NCBI RefSeq assembly: GCF_004208635.1
Contig: NZ_CP035806.1
Coordinates: 682,001 to 746,000, forward strand
Direction of reading: 5' to 3'
Length of the DNA stretch: 64,000 nt
Source of the DNA: Leucobacter triazinivorans
Lineage (GTDB): Bacteria > Actinomycetota > Actinomycetes > Actinomycetales > Microbacteriaceae
Position 1 is the first letter of the stretch; the number at the start of each line of letters is the position of its first letter. The notes beneath the pieces were generated by a model, which ran no database searches, was not told the DNA's origin, and saw only the letters and a program-made list of their open reading frames with translations. The translations under genes and the position numbers were made by a program. Below, in pieces: positions 44,335-53,098 of this stretch.

Positions 44335-46311
44335 TCAGCGCGGCACGGCCACCGTCTGCGTCGCGGGCGCCGAAACAGTGGCGGCGAGGGCCTCGATCAG
44401 CGCGTCGACGACACCGGGATCCTCGATCGTCGCAGGCACCGTATAGGGCTCGCCGTCGACGATCTGGCGCATGGTCTTGCGCAGGATCTTGCCCGAGCGG
44501 GTCTTCGGAAGGCGGTCGACGATCGTCACGTCGCGGAAGGCGGCGACCGGACCGATGCGTTCGCGCACCAGCCGCACGAGTTGCCCGGCGAGTTCCTCGC
44601 GCACCACGGTCTCGCCGTGCTTCAGCGTGACGAAGCCCGCGGCCCGCTGGCCCTTGAGGTCGTCGTGCACGCCGATCACCGCGCACTCGGCGACGGCGGG
44701 GTGGGCCGTGAGCACCTCCTCCAGCTGTCCCGTCGATAGACGGTGCCCCGCCACGTTGATCACGTCGTCCGTGCGCCCCATGACGAACAGGTAACCGTCC
44801 TCGTCGAAGTGGCCGGCGTCGCCGGTGGCGTAGTAACCGGGGAACGCCGAGAGGTAGGAGTCGACGAAGCGCTGTCGGCTGCCCCAGATCTCGAGCAGCG
44901 CGCCGGGCGGCAGCGGCAGGCGGATCGCGATGTTCCCCTCGACGCCCGGCGCGGTGATGTCGCGTCCCGTCGAATCCACGACGCGCACGTCGAACCCGGG
45001 CATGGGCAGCGAGGTGGATCCGGCCTTCGCCGGCAGTGTCTCGATGCCGAGCGGGTTCGCGCAGATGGGCCAGCCCGTCTCGGTCTGCCACCAGTGGTCC
45101 ACCACGGGCACGCGCAGCCCGTCGTTCACCCAGTGCCAGGTCTCGGGATCCATGCGCTCGCCGGCGAGGTAGACGGCGCGCAGCGACGAGAGGTCGTACC
45201 CCGCGAGCGCATCGAGCTCGGGATCCTCCCGCCGGATGGCGCGCAGCGCGGTGGGCGCCGTCGAGAGGATCTTGGCCCGATACTCCGAGAGCACGCGCCA
45301 GAAGGCGCCCGCGTCTGGCGTGCCGACCGGTTTGCCCTCGTAGAGCACGGTCGTGCCACCGGCGAGCAGCGGGCCGTACACGATGAAGGAGTGGCCCACG
45401 ACCCAGCCGACGTCGGAGGCGGTGAAGATCGTGTCGCCGGGCCCGAAGTCGTAGATGTTGCGCATGGCCCACGAGAGGGCCACCGCGTAGCCGCCGCTGT
45501 CGCGCACGACGCCCTTCGGGCTGCCGGTCGTGCCGGAGGTGTAGAGGATGTACAGCGGATCCTCGGAGCGCATCGGCACGGGGTCGGCGAGCGCGGCATC
45601 GGCCTCGAGCGACGCCCAGTCGTGCCACGCGATCTCGCGGTCTTCGGCGTAGTCGGCCGCCGATCCGGGCACCGCCTCGCGGTCGTGCACGATCACGGTC
45701 TCCACGCTCGACGCACCGCCCCCGCAGATGTCGAGCGCGCTGCGCACGAGCGGCAGGTAGGCGACGGTGCGGTTCGGCTCGATCCCGCCGGAGGAGGTCA
45801 CCACCGCTCTCGGCTTCGCGTCCTGGATGCGCACGGCGAGCTCGTTCGCCGCGAAGCCGCCGAAGACGACGGAGTGGATCGCGCCGATGCGGGCGCAGGC
45901 CAGCATCGCGATCACGGCCTCCGGGGTCATCGGGCAGTAGATCAGCACCCGATCGCCGGCCGCGACGCCGACGGCCCGCAGGGCGCCCGCGAAGCGGGCG
46001 ACGCGATCCCGCAGCTCAGCGTAGCTGAATCGCGCACGGGTGCCGGTCATCGCGGAGTCGTAGATCAGCGCGGTGTCGTCACCGCGACCGGCCGCCACGT
46101 GCCGATCGAGCGCGTTCGCGCAGACGTTCGTCCGCCCGCCGGGGAACCACCGCCACTCCGTTTCGCTCCGTTCCTCGAGCGCGGCGCTCGGCGGAACACT
46201 CCAGTCGATCCGCGCCGCGGCCTCCAGCCAGAATCCCTCGCGGTCGTCTCGACTGCGCTGCGCGATGACACGGTACTCGCCGCCGGACTCCTGTAGTTCG
46301 GGTGCAATCAC
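44335..46311 (-). CDS. Acetyl-CoA/propionyl-CoA synthetase
   Basis: AMP-forming acyl-CoA synthetase of 658 residues. The adenylation motif YILYTSGTTGSPKG, HSVVFGGFAANELA, WWQTETGWPI, YYATGDAGHFDEDGYLFV and the C-terminal acetylation-type KTRSGKILRK are all present. WWQTETGWPI and RNIYDFGPGD lean towards the PrpE propionyl-CoA branch over Acs, but the actP-linked context fits acetate. The GTG at 46311 follows AGGAGA. It is first in the operon and divergent from a RamA-like regulator. Confidence 0.88.
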   Translation of the reverse strand: MIAPELQESGGEYRVIAQRSRDDREGFWLEAAARIDWSVPPSAALEERSETEWRWFPGGRTNVCANALDRHVAAGRGDDTALIYDSAMTGTRARFSYAELRDRVARFAGALRAVGVAAGDRVLIYCPMTPEAVIAMLACARIGAIHSVVFGGFAANELAVRIQDAKPRAVVTSSGGIEPNRTVAYLPLVRSALDICGGGASSVETVIVHDREAVPGSAADYAEDREIAWHDWASLEADAALADPVPMRSEDPLYILYTSGTTGSPKGVVRDSGGYAVALSWAMRNIYDFGPGDTIFTASDVGWVVGHSFIVYGPLLAGGTTVLYEGKPVGTPDAGAFWRVLSEYRAKILSTAPTALRAIRREDPELDALAGYDLSSLRAVYLAGERMDPETWHWVNDGLRVPVVDHWWQTETGWPICANPLGIETLPAKAGSTSLPMPGFDVRVVDSTGRDITAPGVEGNIAIRLPLPPGALLEIWGSRQRFVDSYLSAFPGYYATGDAGHFDEDGYLFVMGRTDDVINVAGHRLSTGQLEEVLTAHPAVAECAVIGVHDDLKGQRAAGFVTLKHGETVVREELAGQLVRLVRERIGPVAAFRDVTIVDRLPKTRSGKILRKTMRQIVDGEPYTVPATIEDPGVVDALIEALAATVSAPATQTVAVPR

Positions 46312-46336
46312 TTGTTTCTCCTGTGAAATCGTGTGC

Positions 46337-46360
46337 GTTTACCGCATCGTTGCGGTGAAC
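46337..46360. promoter_or_regulatory. Palindromic operator between acs-like and luxR-type genes
   Basis: GTTTACCGCA-TCGT-TGCGGTGAAC has 10-base arms with one mismatch. The core ACCGCA/TGCGGT is exact. It overlaps a possible -35 (TTGCGG, 46350-46355) for the regulator gene, whose -10 could be TAGGTA (46372-46377). It may serve both divergent genes. Confidence 0.55.
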
Positions 46361-46418
46361 GTTCCCGATGCTAGGTAATCGGGTTAGCATGTAACACCTC
46401 CGAAAGTTGGGAGTAACA

Positions 46419-47279
46419 ATGACGCCACTCACCGACGCATCGGCCCGACGCGCACTCGACGACGCGGTCGAGGAGTTCGCGCGCGCCACTCGCTTCCCGC
46501 TCGCCTTCGGCGGCTTCGAGTCGGGCGGCATCTCCACCATCACCGCGCTCGCCGGGCACCGCACGCTCAGCCTGCAGGGCCTGCGCGTCGAGCGCAGCCG
46601 CGGTCTCGGCGGACGAGCGATGAGCGAGTGCCGCCCCCGCCTCACGACCGACTACGCCCGCTCCCGGCACATCACTCACGACTACGACGCCGAGATCGGC
46701 ACGGAGGGCATCGTCTCGCTCTTCGCGATGCCGGTGCTGGTCGGCGGCGCGGTGCGGGCCGTGCTCTACGGCGGCACGCGCGGCGGCTCGGTGCCCGGGG
46801 CGTCGTTCGTGCACGCCGGGGCCGCGGTCGCCCGCGAGCTCGGGCAGGAGATCCGCGTGCAGGACGAGGTCGAGCGCCGCATCGCCGCAGCCCGCGAACG
46901 CGCGCCGCAGGTCGAGACCCCCGCTCCCCTGCTGGAAAACCTGCGCGGCAGCCACGCCGAGTTGCGCAGCATCATGGCGGAGGTCGCGGATCCCGCCCTG
47001 CGCGCACGACTCTCGACGCTCGAGCAGCGGCTGGCCGGAATCGGCGGGCCGCTCCCCCGGGTGGCGTCGGCGGACGCGCCCGCGGTCGCGCTCTCGCGGC
47101 GCGAGATCGACGTGCTCTCCCACGCGGCACTCGGCCGCACGAACGCGCAGATCGGGGCGGCGCTCGGCCTCACCGAGAGCACGGTGAAGAGCTACATGCA
47201 GACCACCATGTCGAAGCTCGGGGTGTCGACGCGCCACGCGGCCGTGTCCGCCGCGCGCATGCGCGGGCTCATCCTCTGA
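46419..47279 (+). CDS. LuxR-type regulator, RamA-like
   Basis: A 286-residue regulator with an N-terminal GAF-like sensory region (about residues 15-150), a short coiled stretch, and a C-terminal LuxR helix-turn-helix (about 225-280: LSRREIDVLSHAALGRTNAQ, TESTVKSYMQTTMSKLGVST). Size and layout match RamA, the acetate-metabolism activator of corynebacteria. Its divergence from the acs-DUF485-actP operon supports that role. The ATG at 46419 follows GGGAG. Direct orthology to RamA is inference. Confidence 0.82.
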   Translation: MTPLTDASARRALDDAVEEFARATRFPLAFGGFESGGISTITALAGHRTLSLQGLRVERSRGLGGRAMSECRPRLTTDYARSRHITHDYDAEIGTEGIVSLFAMPVLVGGAVRAVLYGGTRGGSVPGASFVHAGAAVARELGQEIRVQDEVERRIAAARERAPQVETPAPLLENLRGSHAELRSIMAEVADPALRARLSTLEQRLAGIGGPLPRVASADAPAVALSRREIDVLSHAALGRTNAQIGAALGLTESTVKSYMQTTMSKLGVSTRHAAVSAARMRGLIL

Positions 47280-47472
47280 GGCCGCCTCGTCGTCTTCTCC
47301 GAGGATCCCCCTGCGTCGTCCTACGCCGTGCGTTTCGCTCTCGGCCCTCGTGTGGTTTGGGGCGGTGCGGTGGTGTTGTGGTGCGGGTGTACTGGTTTGT
47401 GGGGTGGGGGTTGCTCATTCGGTGTTGTTTGCCGGTGGGGGTGGTGGGTGCGTGTGTAGCGTGCGAGTCATT

Positions 47473-50400
47473 ATGGATGATTTGCGTGCGGAGAAGACTC
47501 GTTGTGCGTCTCGGGGTGTGCGGGGTGTGCGGGGGAAGCGGAGCGCGACGTCGGTGTTGTTGAGTGTGGTGTCGGCGGGTGCTGCGGGGGCGTTGTTGGT
47601 GGGGGTGTTGCCGGGAATGCAGGTGGGGGTGTTGTCGCGTGCGGCGGATGGGGCCGAGGTGCCTCGGACGTGGTCGTCTGCGGATCTCGCGGTGAGTGGT
47701 GCGGTGACGTCGCCTGCGGGGGTGCCGGGGACGTCGGGGGCGGTGGAGTATGCGTGGGGTGTGGAGTACGCGGGGGATCTCTCGGCGGCTGGTGGGGCGA
47801 TGACTGGGGAGGAGCTTCCTGAGCGGCTGATCAGTGTGCTTCAGGGGGATACGGTCACGGGGAGTGCTGCGGTGTGGGGTGCTGCGGGGGATGAGTCGGG
47901 TGGGGTGGTGGGTGCTCCGGAGGTGCGTGGGGTGCCTGATCCTGGTCTCGGTGGGGCGTTGTCGGTGCTTGGGCAGGAGGTGTCGGAGGCGGGGGTCGGG
48001 AATACGCGGTGGCGGATCCGTGAGGCCGATGCGGTGCGTGTGAATACTGATGGTGGTCCGACTCCGTTGCGGTTCGAGGGTGCGTCTGCGGGGGCTGATG
48101 AGGCGTCTGCGGGGGTTGATGAGGCGGCTGGGGCTGATGAGGCGGCCGGGGCTGCTGCGGATGGTGGGGATGGGGTGCGGGTGTTCGTGGTGGATCCGGG
48201 GTTGGGGGTGACGTTGGAGGCCTGCGTGTCGGGTACGGCCTGTGATCCTGATGATGATGCCGATTGGGCGGCTGATCCGGCTGCGGTGGGTGCGGGGCCG
48301 GTGCCGGAGGAGCTCACGTGGCGTGCGGTCGCCACGAATATGGGCAATGTTGTGCTCAGTGATGTTCGTGTGGTCACGCTCACGGCAGATGCTGCCCCGC
48401 TCGAGGGGGTTTCGTTTCCGTCGTTCGGGGAGCTTGCGGTCGGGGCGACTGCGGCGGCGACGTTCACGACCCCGGTGCAGAGCGTGGGGCGCACGGTCGC
48501 GGTGACCGCGTCGGCGGTGTTCGAGGGTGACGGGCCGGACGGTGTGCCGCTCGCCGACCGTTTCACCGACGCTGCGGGAACGGTGGGGCGGTTGCCGTCG
48601 GCAGAAGCGACGGCAATGTACCCCGTCACTGAGAACACCGACACTGAGAACACCGACCCCGACGCGGAGAGCGCCGACCCCGAAGGGGAGAACACTGAGG
48701 CCGAGGCCGAGGCTGAGGACCCCGAGGCTGGGGACCCCGAGGCCGCGGGCGACGATGATCCGACGCACGAGACCGGTGAGCCGTTCCTCCTCGAAGACGG
48801 AATCGGCGCACGGACCGGGCCTCCAGGCAACTCGATGATCGACTTGCCGGTGACTTTGTACGCCTATGCGGGCGCGGGCGAGAACGTCGACGTGACGCTC
48901 CAGTTTCGTGTGCCTAGTACCTCCCCAATGGCCGGCGAGTATGCGAAGGTCGAGATCCTGCCCCCGGGTGGGGGCAGCTGGACGTGCACGATCCCGAGGA
49001 ACGCGGCGGTGAACACGGCCTGCCAGCGGCTCGATTACACGAGCGCCCAGGCTGGGGTGTGGACGATCAAGTTCACCGAACATAGCGGGAGCTACCAGGA
49101 CGGGTTCAAGTGGGACATCACGGTGCAGGACGCGTCGGCGGACCAGCCCGGACGTGTGTGGACCGACACGTACTTCATGTTCCAGCAGAGCACCGAGGAC
49201 GTCAGTTTTTGGTACGTCGGCCCGTACGGGAATCGCTACAGAACCGACTACACCACGTATCACGGTTGGTCTTCGCAGTTCCGTTCCAATCAGTTCGGGG
49301 TGGTGAAGAAGGGCACCTGCGTCTCCGCGCACCGCAGCATCGACCAGAGCGATGCGGACTACTCGGGCTACGATCCGTCGTGCGGTGTGCCGTATCACAT
49401 CTTCTTCGAACCGCCGTCGGCGAGTCTGCCGGCTGCTGCTACCGATCACGCCAATAAGACGCACTATGTGCTGCCGCCGCTCGCGACGCCGACGATCGAC
49501 GATGTCTCGTACGCGTCGACGGCGCCGGCGTCGGCGACTCCGCGTGCCGGCGCGTTCACGGTGAGAACGCGCAACTACATCGGCAACGCCACTCTGCAGC
49601 TCGACCTGAACGGCAACGGCGTGTACGGCGAGGCCGCCGACGGTGAGCAGGAGTTCGCGATCGAGGGCGACACGACCGTGGTGCCGTGGGCCGGCACCAC
49701 CGCGGGCGGGCAGCCCCTGCCCACCACGAGCAGCGTCAATGCGTCGGTGCTGCTGGAGGGGAGCGGCGAGGTGCACTTCACGCTCCACGATGCTGAGTCG
49801 AGATACGGCATCACGGTGACGAAGCTGAACGGGCCCGAGGCCAACGATGCGACGCTGTACTGGGACGACAGCGCCCTGGGCTCCGCCGATCGCATTCCGA
49901 CGTGTCTGCCGCCGGTCTTGAAGAGCGGCGCGTCGGGCGCGAACAGTGCGGTCCCGGGCGGGGTGCACGGCTGGGCTTGCGGGGACGGTTATCACGTCAA
50001 CGGGAAAGCGCCATGGGGTGACAATCGGTACATCGATGATTGGGCGGTCACCAGGTTTAGTGCGTCGCGGGAGGTGAAGCTCCCCGCGTATTCGGTGACG
50101 AAGTCGGCTGTGCCCGGCAGTGGCGGTATTCTGCGGGCGGGCGAGACCGTGACGTACACGGTCGAGGTGGAGAACACCACGAACGCGTACCTCGACCCCA
50201 AACAGTTGGCGCCCACGGTGATCGACGACCTGACCGGTGTGCTCGATGATGCGAGCTACAACAACGACGCCCAGGCCAGCCTGGGCGGCGTACCGGTGAC
50301 ACCGATGATGGGGGCGGTGTCGTTCGATGCGGCGACCGGGAAACTGTCGTGGGTGACCGGTGCCGCACCGAACTGGGGGCCGGGACAGAAACTGACGATC

Positions 50401-51537
50401 ACGTACTCGGTGACGGTCACAGACCGCGCCACCCTCCTCGGAGGGACGCACAACGGGGATCTGATGCTGCGCAACCAGGTGACCAGCCACGGATGCGCCA
50501 CAGCCCAGGCCTGCGCGACCGAGCACCCCGTGGACGCAGAAGGAGACACGGTGCTGCAGGTCGACAAGCAGTTCGTGTCGGCCACCGGGTGGGGTGCCGG
50601 TGACACGATCACGTGGCAGATCGATGTCCGCAACGGTGACGACACCAAACCCGCCTACCAGGTGCAGGTCGCAGACACCCCCGATACGGGCCTGGAACCC
50701 GGGAACGCGGTATGGCAGGCACTGCCCGCGGGAACCACCGCCACGGGCACGACCTGGAAAGTGGGCACCCTCGATCCGGGCGAAACGAAAACCGCCCGCG
50801 TCACCACGGTGATCGCGCAGGCCGCCGCACCCCACGGCCCCACCTACCGCAACGCCGTCACGGTCAGCAACCCGACCAACCCGTACGACACCCAGCGTCC
50901 GCTCACCGACATCGAACCCAACGAGACCGTCCAAGAAGACGCCGACCAAGCCGACCTGGCAGAAACACGCGCCCCGACAGCAACCTTCCACATCGACAAA
51001 GTCGGCGAGTCCGGCGACTGCCCACCCCCCGACACGTCGTGCTGGGTGGCGATGCCCGGATCCGACTGGCGGATCTACCCCGTCACCGGCGGAAACATCT
51101 CCCCGACCCCCGCCGCAGGGGTAGACATCACCCCGATCGACGGCGTCGCCGCCGGCGCAGGAGCCCCCGGCACCGCCACCCAGTTCCTCGTCACCGGACT
51201 GCTCCCCGGAGAATACGCACTCATCGAACACACAGCCCCCGAAGGATTCAGCCTGCTGGCAGCACCCCTGAAACTGACCGTGACCACCACCGGAACCGTG
51301 TCCTTCAACACCACCGACATCGCCGACGGCACCATCACGATCGGCGAGATCGACGCCGGCCCCGCAGGGAAAGTCCCGCAGGTCACCGTACGAGACGTCC
51401 CCAACCTCGTATTCCCCGTAGCCGGCGGCGCAGGATCCGCTCTCGTGCAATGGGCAGCAGCACTCCTCTGCGCAGCAGGCGGCGCGCTCCTCATACGCAC
51501 CCTCACCACCAGACGCCGCACCCTCACCCACCTCTGA
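47473..51537 (+). CDS. Large secreted, wall-anchored-type protein with DUF11/SpaA-like domains
   Basis: A 1354-residue surface protein with a signal-type hydrophobic segment (about residues 27-49). An alanine/glycine-rich region and an acidic low-complexity linker (about 387-436, rich in ENTD/EAEA/DPEA) follow. Large beta-rich domains come next, then DUF11-like modules starting near 870 (GETVTYTVEVENTT) and 1030 (GDTITWQIDVRNGD). A SpaA/Cna-B-like domain starts near 1170 (FHIDKVGESGD). The end is FPVAGG (1314-1319), a hydrophobic helix and an RRR tail, a sortase-signal layout without canonical LPxTG. ATG at 47473 is the first good start. Base skew reverses along the gene. Confidence 0.85.
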   Translation: MDDLRAEKTRCASRGVRGVRGKRSATSVLLSVVSAGAAGALLVGVLPGMQVGVLSRAADGAEVPRTWSSADLAVSGAVTSPAGVPGTSGAVEYAWGVEYAGDLSAAGGAMTGEELPERLISVLQGDTVTGSAAVWGAAGDESGGVVGAPEVRGVPDPGLGGALSVLGQEVSEAGVGNTRWRIREADAVRVNTDGGPTPLRFEGASAGADEASAGVDEAAGADEAAGAAADGGDGVRVFVVDPGLGVTLEACVSGTACDPDDDADWAADPAAVGAGPVPEELTWRAVATNMGNVVLSDVRVVTLTADAAPLEGVSFPSFGELAVGATAAATFTTPVQSVGRTVAVTASAVFEGDGPDGVPLADRFTDAAGTVGRLPSAEATAMYPVTENTDTENTDPDAESADPEGENTEAEAEAEDPEAGDPEAAGDDDPTHETGEPFLLEDGIGARTGPPGNSMIDLPVTLYAYAGAGENVDVTLQFRVPSTSPMAGEYAKVEILPPGGGSWTCTIPRNAAVNTACQRLDYTSAQAGVWTIKFTEHSGSYQDGFKWDITVQDASADQPGRVWTDTYFMFQQSTEDVSFWYVGPYGNRYRTDYTTYHGWSSQFRSNQFGVVKKGTCVSAHRSIDQSDADYSGYDPSCGVPYHIFFEPPSASLPAAATDHANKTHYVLPPLATPTIDDVSYASTAPASATPRAGAFTVRTRNYIGNATLQLDLNGNGVYGEAADGEQEFAIEGDTTVVPWAGTTAGGQPLPTTSSVNASVLLEGSGEVHFTLHDAESRYGITVTKLNGPEANDATLYWDDSALGSADRIPTCLPPVLKSGASGANSAVPGGVHGWACGDGYHVNGKAPWGDNRYIDDWAVTRFSASREVKLPAYSVTKSAVPGSGGILRAGETVTYTVEVENTTNAYLDPKQLAPTVIDDLTGVLDDASYNNDAQASLGGVPVTPMMGAVSFDAATGKLSWVTGAAPNWGPGQKLTITYSVTVTDRATLLGGTHNGDLMLRNQVTSHGCATAQACATEHPVDAEGDTVLQVDKQFVSATGWGAGDTITWQIDVRNGDDTKPAYQVQVADTPDTGLEPGNAVWQALPAGTTATGTTWKVGTLDPGETKTARVTTVIAQAAAPHGPTYRNAVTVSNPTNPYDTQRPLTDIEPNETVQEDADQADLAETRAPTATFHIDKVGESGDCPPPDTSCWVAMPGSDWRIYPVTGGNISPTPAAGVDITPIDGVAAGAGAPGTATQFLVTGLLPGEYALIEHTAPEGFSLLAAPLKLTVTTTGTVSFNTTDIADGTITIGEIDAGPAGKVPQVTVRDVPNLVFPVAGGAGSALVQWAAALLCAAGGALLIRTLTTRRRTLTHL

Positions 51538-51572
51538 CCCCACACCCCAACACCCACCCGCGACGAACACGC

Positions 51573-52328
51573 TCAGCTCTCGCCGTGCAGCACGCGGGCC
51601 GAGAGGCGGTCCACCGCGAGACGCAGGGCGCGATCCGGATCGACGTCCGCCGCGTTCGCCCGGGTGACGAGCGCGAGCATCGCGTCACCGATGCCGAACT
51701 CCGCAAGACGCTGCTCGTCGGGGCCGATCACCGCTGCGAGCGGATCCTCGTGCGAGCGTTCGGCCGCCGACGGGTTGATGAGCCCCGCGCGCCGCAGCCG
51801 GTCGACAACCTTGGCCGCGCGGGCGAGCGAGGGCATGCCCGCGGGAATGCCGTCGAGCGGGCTGCGGGATCCGCGGTCCTCCCCCGCGGCGTCCTCCTTG
51901 AGCCGCTCCCACTCCGCATGCAGCTCGTCGACCGACAGATACCCGCGGTCGCCGAAGACGTGCGGGTGCCGTGCGATGAGCTTCTCGTTCAGGGCGTCGG
52001 CCACGGCGGCCAGGTCGTAGCCCTCGCCGTCGCGCTCGGCGATGGCCGCGTGGAACAGCACCTGATAGAGCACGTCGCCGAGCTCGTCGCGCGTCTCCCC
52101 CGCCGGCAGATCGCGCTCGATCGCGTCGATGAACTCGGCGGTCTCCTCGACCAGGAAGCGCGTCAGCGACTCGTGGGTCTGGGCCTCGTGCCAGGCGCAG
52201 CCTCCCGGCTGCACCATGGTGCGCACGGTCTCCACCACCCGCGCCAGCGCTGCAGCGGTCCGATCCTCAGCCCCCTCCGCGTGCAGCTCGGTCGGAGGGT
52301 TTTCGGCATCGTCGCTCGCGCTGTCCAT
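51573..52328 (-). CDS. mazG: MazG nucleoside triphosphate pyrophosphohydrolase
   Basis: Hydrolyses (d)NTPs to monophosphates and pyrophosphate, a housecleaning activity. The 251-residue protein has the all-alpha NTP-pyrophosphatase metal motif EETAEFIDAIE followed by ETRDELGDVLYQVLFHA, and a partial second MazG-like half. ATG at 52328. The frame continues far upstream but overlaps the opposing lipoprotein gene. It converges on the surface-protein gene. Not part of a MazEF toxin pair. Confidence 0.92.
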   Translation of the reverse strand: MDSASDDAENPPTELHAEGAEDRTAAALARVVETVRTMVQPGGCAWHEAQTHESLTRFLVEETAEFIDAIERDLPAGETRDELGDVLYQVLFHAAIAERDGEGYDLAAVADALNEKLIARHPHVFGDRGYLSVDELHAEWERLKEDAAGEDRGSRSPLDGIPAGMPSLARAAKVVDRLRRAGLINPSAAERSHEDPLAAVIGPDEQRLAEFGIGDAMLALVTRANAADVDPDRALRLAVDRLSARVLHGES

Positions 52329-52491
52329 GCGTTCCAGCCTATCGAGCCGCGGCTCGCGGCCGGGTCGCCGCCCGCGCTCCGGCGAGAGCGCCAGCGTGGC
52401 AGCGGGCGCGGTTCGAATCCCTGCGCTCGAATCTGTAGACTTCCCTGGGCGCCTGCTTGGGTGCCGGCAGTAGAGGGGGAAGGAACTCACT

Positions 52492-53028
52492 ATGAACTCG
52501 ATCACTCGGCGCACCGGCGCCGTCGTCGCCGCGGCAGGTCTGGCGCTTGCGCTGGCATCGTGCTCCGGCGGGCAGAGCGTCGCCGAGGCGTGCACGATCG
52601 CCGAGGAGACCATGACGGAGGTCGTGACGCAGTCGCAGGCAGACACGCAGCAGGCGCTGCAGGGGGCGCTGCAGGGCGAAGACGTCGATTTCGGTGCGAT
52701 CTTCCAGCCCATCAAGGACGCCCTGAGCGAGACGCAGAAGAAGGTCACCAACGAGGAGGTCTCGGGCGCCCTCGATACCTTCGTGTCCGAGTACAACTCG
52801 TTCGCCGAGGTGATCGAGCAGGTCGATCTCTCGGGCTTCCAGGAACTCTCGGAGATGTCCGACCTCGATCCGAGCGACCCCGATGCGATGGCGAAGATCG
52901 AGGAGCTCCAGGCGAAGAGCACCGAGCTGCAGCAGCAGGCCGAGGAGCTGCAGACGCAGATCCAGGGCAAGACCGAGTCGCTCACCGACGCGAGCGCCCA
53001 GCTCGGCGAGCTCTGCAACGCGAACTAG
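52492..53028 (+). CDS. Lipoprotein, unknown function
   Basis: A 178-residue lipoprotein with signal TRRTGAVVAAAGLALALASC (lipobox LASC). The mature part is acidic, helical and glutamine-rich. A late segment (MAKIEELQAKSTELQQQAEE) is predicted coiled coil, and two cysteines (one near residue 34, one four residues from the end) may form a disulfide. The last four residues are CNAN. ATG at 52492 after a purine-rich site. Found between mfd and mazG, divergent from mazG. Confidence 0.82.
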   Translation: MNSITRRTGAVVAAAGLALALASCSGGQSVAEACTIAEETMTEVVTQSQADTQQALQGALQGEDVDFGAIFQPIKDALSETQKKVTNEEVSGALDTFVSEYNSFAEVIEQVDLSGFQELSEMSDLDPSDPDAMAKIEELQAKSTELQQQAEELQTQIQGKTESLTDASAQLGELCNAN

Positions 53029-53052
53029 TCGCGTCGCTCCGCTCGAAGTCGG

Positions 53053-53085
53053 ACGGGCCCCGGACTCATCGAGTCCGGGGCCCGT
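53053..53085. terminator. Bidirectional intrinsic terminator
   Basis: ACGGGCCCCGGACTC pairs perfectly with GAGTCCGGGGCCCGT around the loop ATC. TTT follows on the plus strand. It lies 25 bases past the lipoprotein stop and 14 bases past the mfd stop on the other strand, so it can serve both. Confidence 0.92.
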
Positions 53086-53098
53086 TTGCGCGCACGGG

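Noticed and set aside
47269..51570. 1433-residue open frame antisense to the surface-protein gene
   Set aside because: The translation is an Arg/His/Pro-rich shadow with no domain, and the plus strand has a signal segment, recognisable domains and a sorting-type end.
51573..52328. mazG as part of a MazEF toxin-antitoxin system
   Set aside because: No mazE or mazF is adjacent. The gene lies in the standard mfd-mazG housekeeping neighbourhood.
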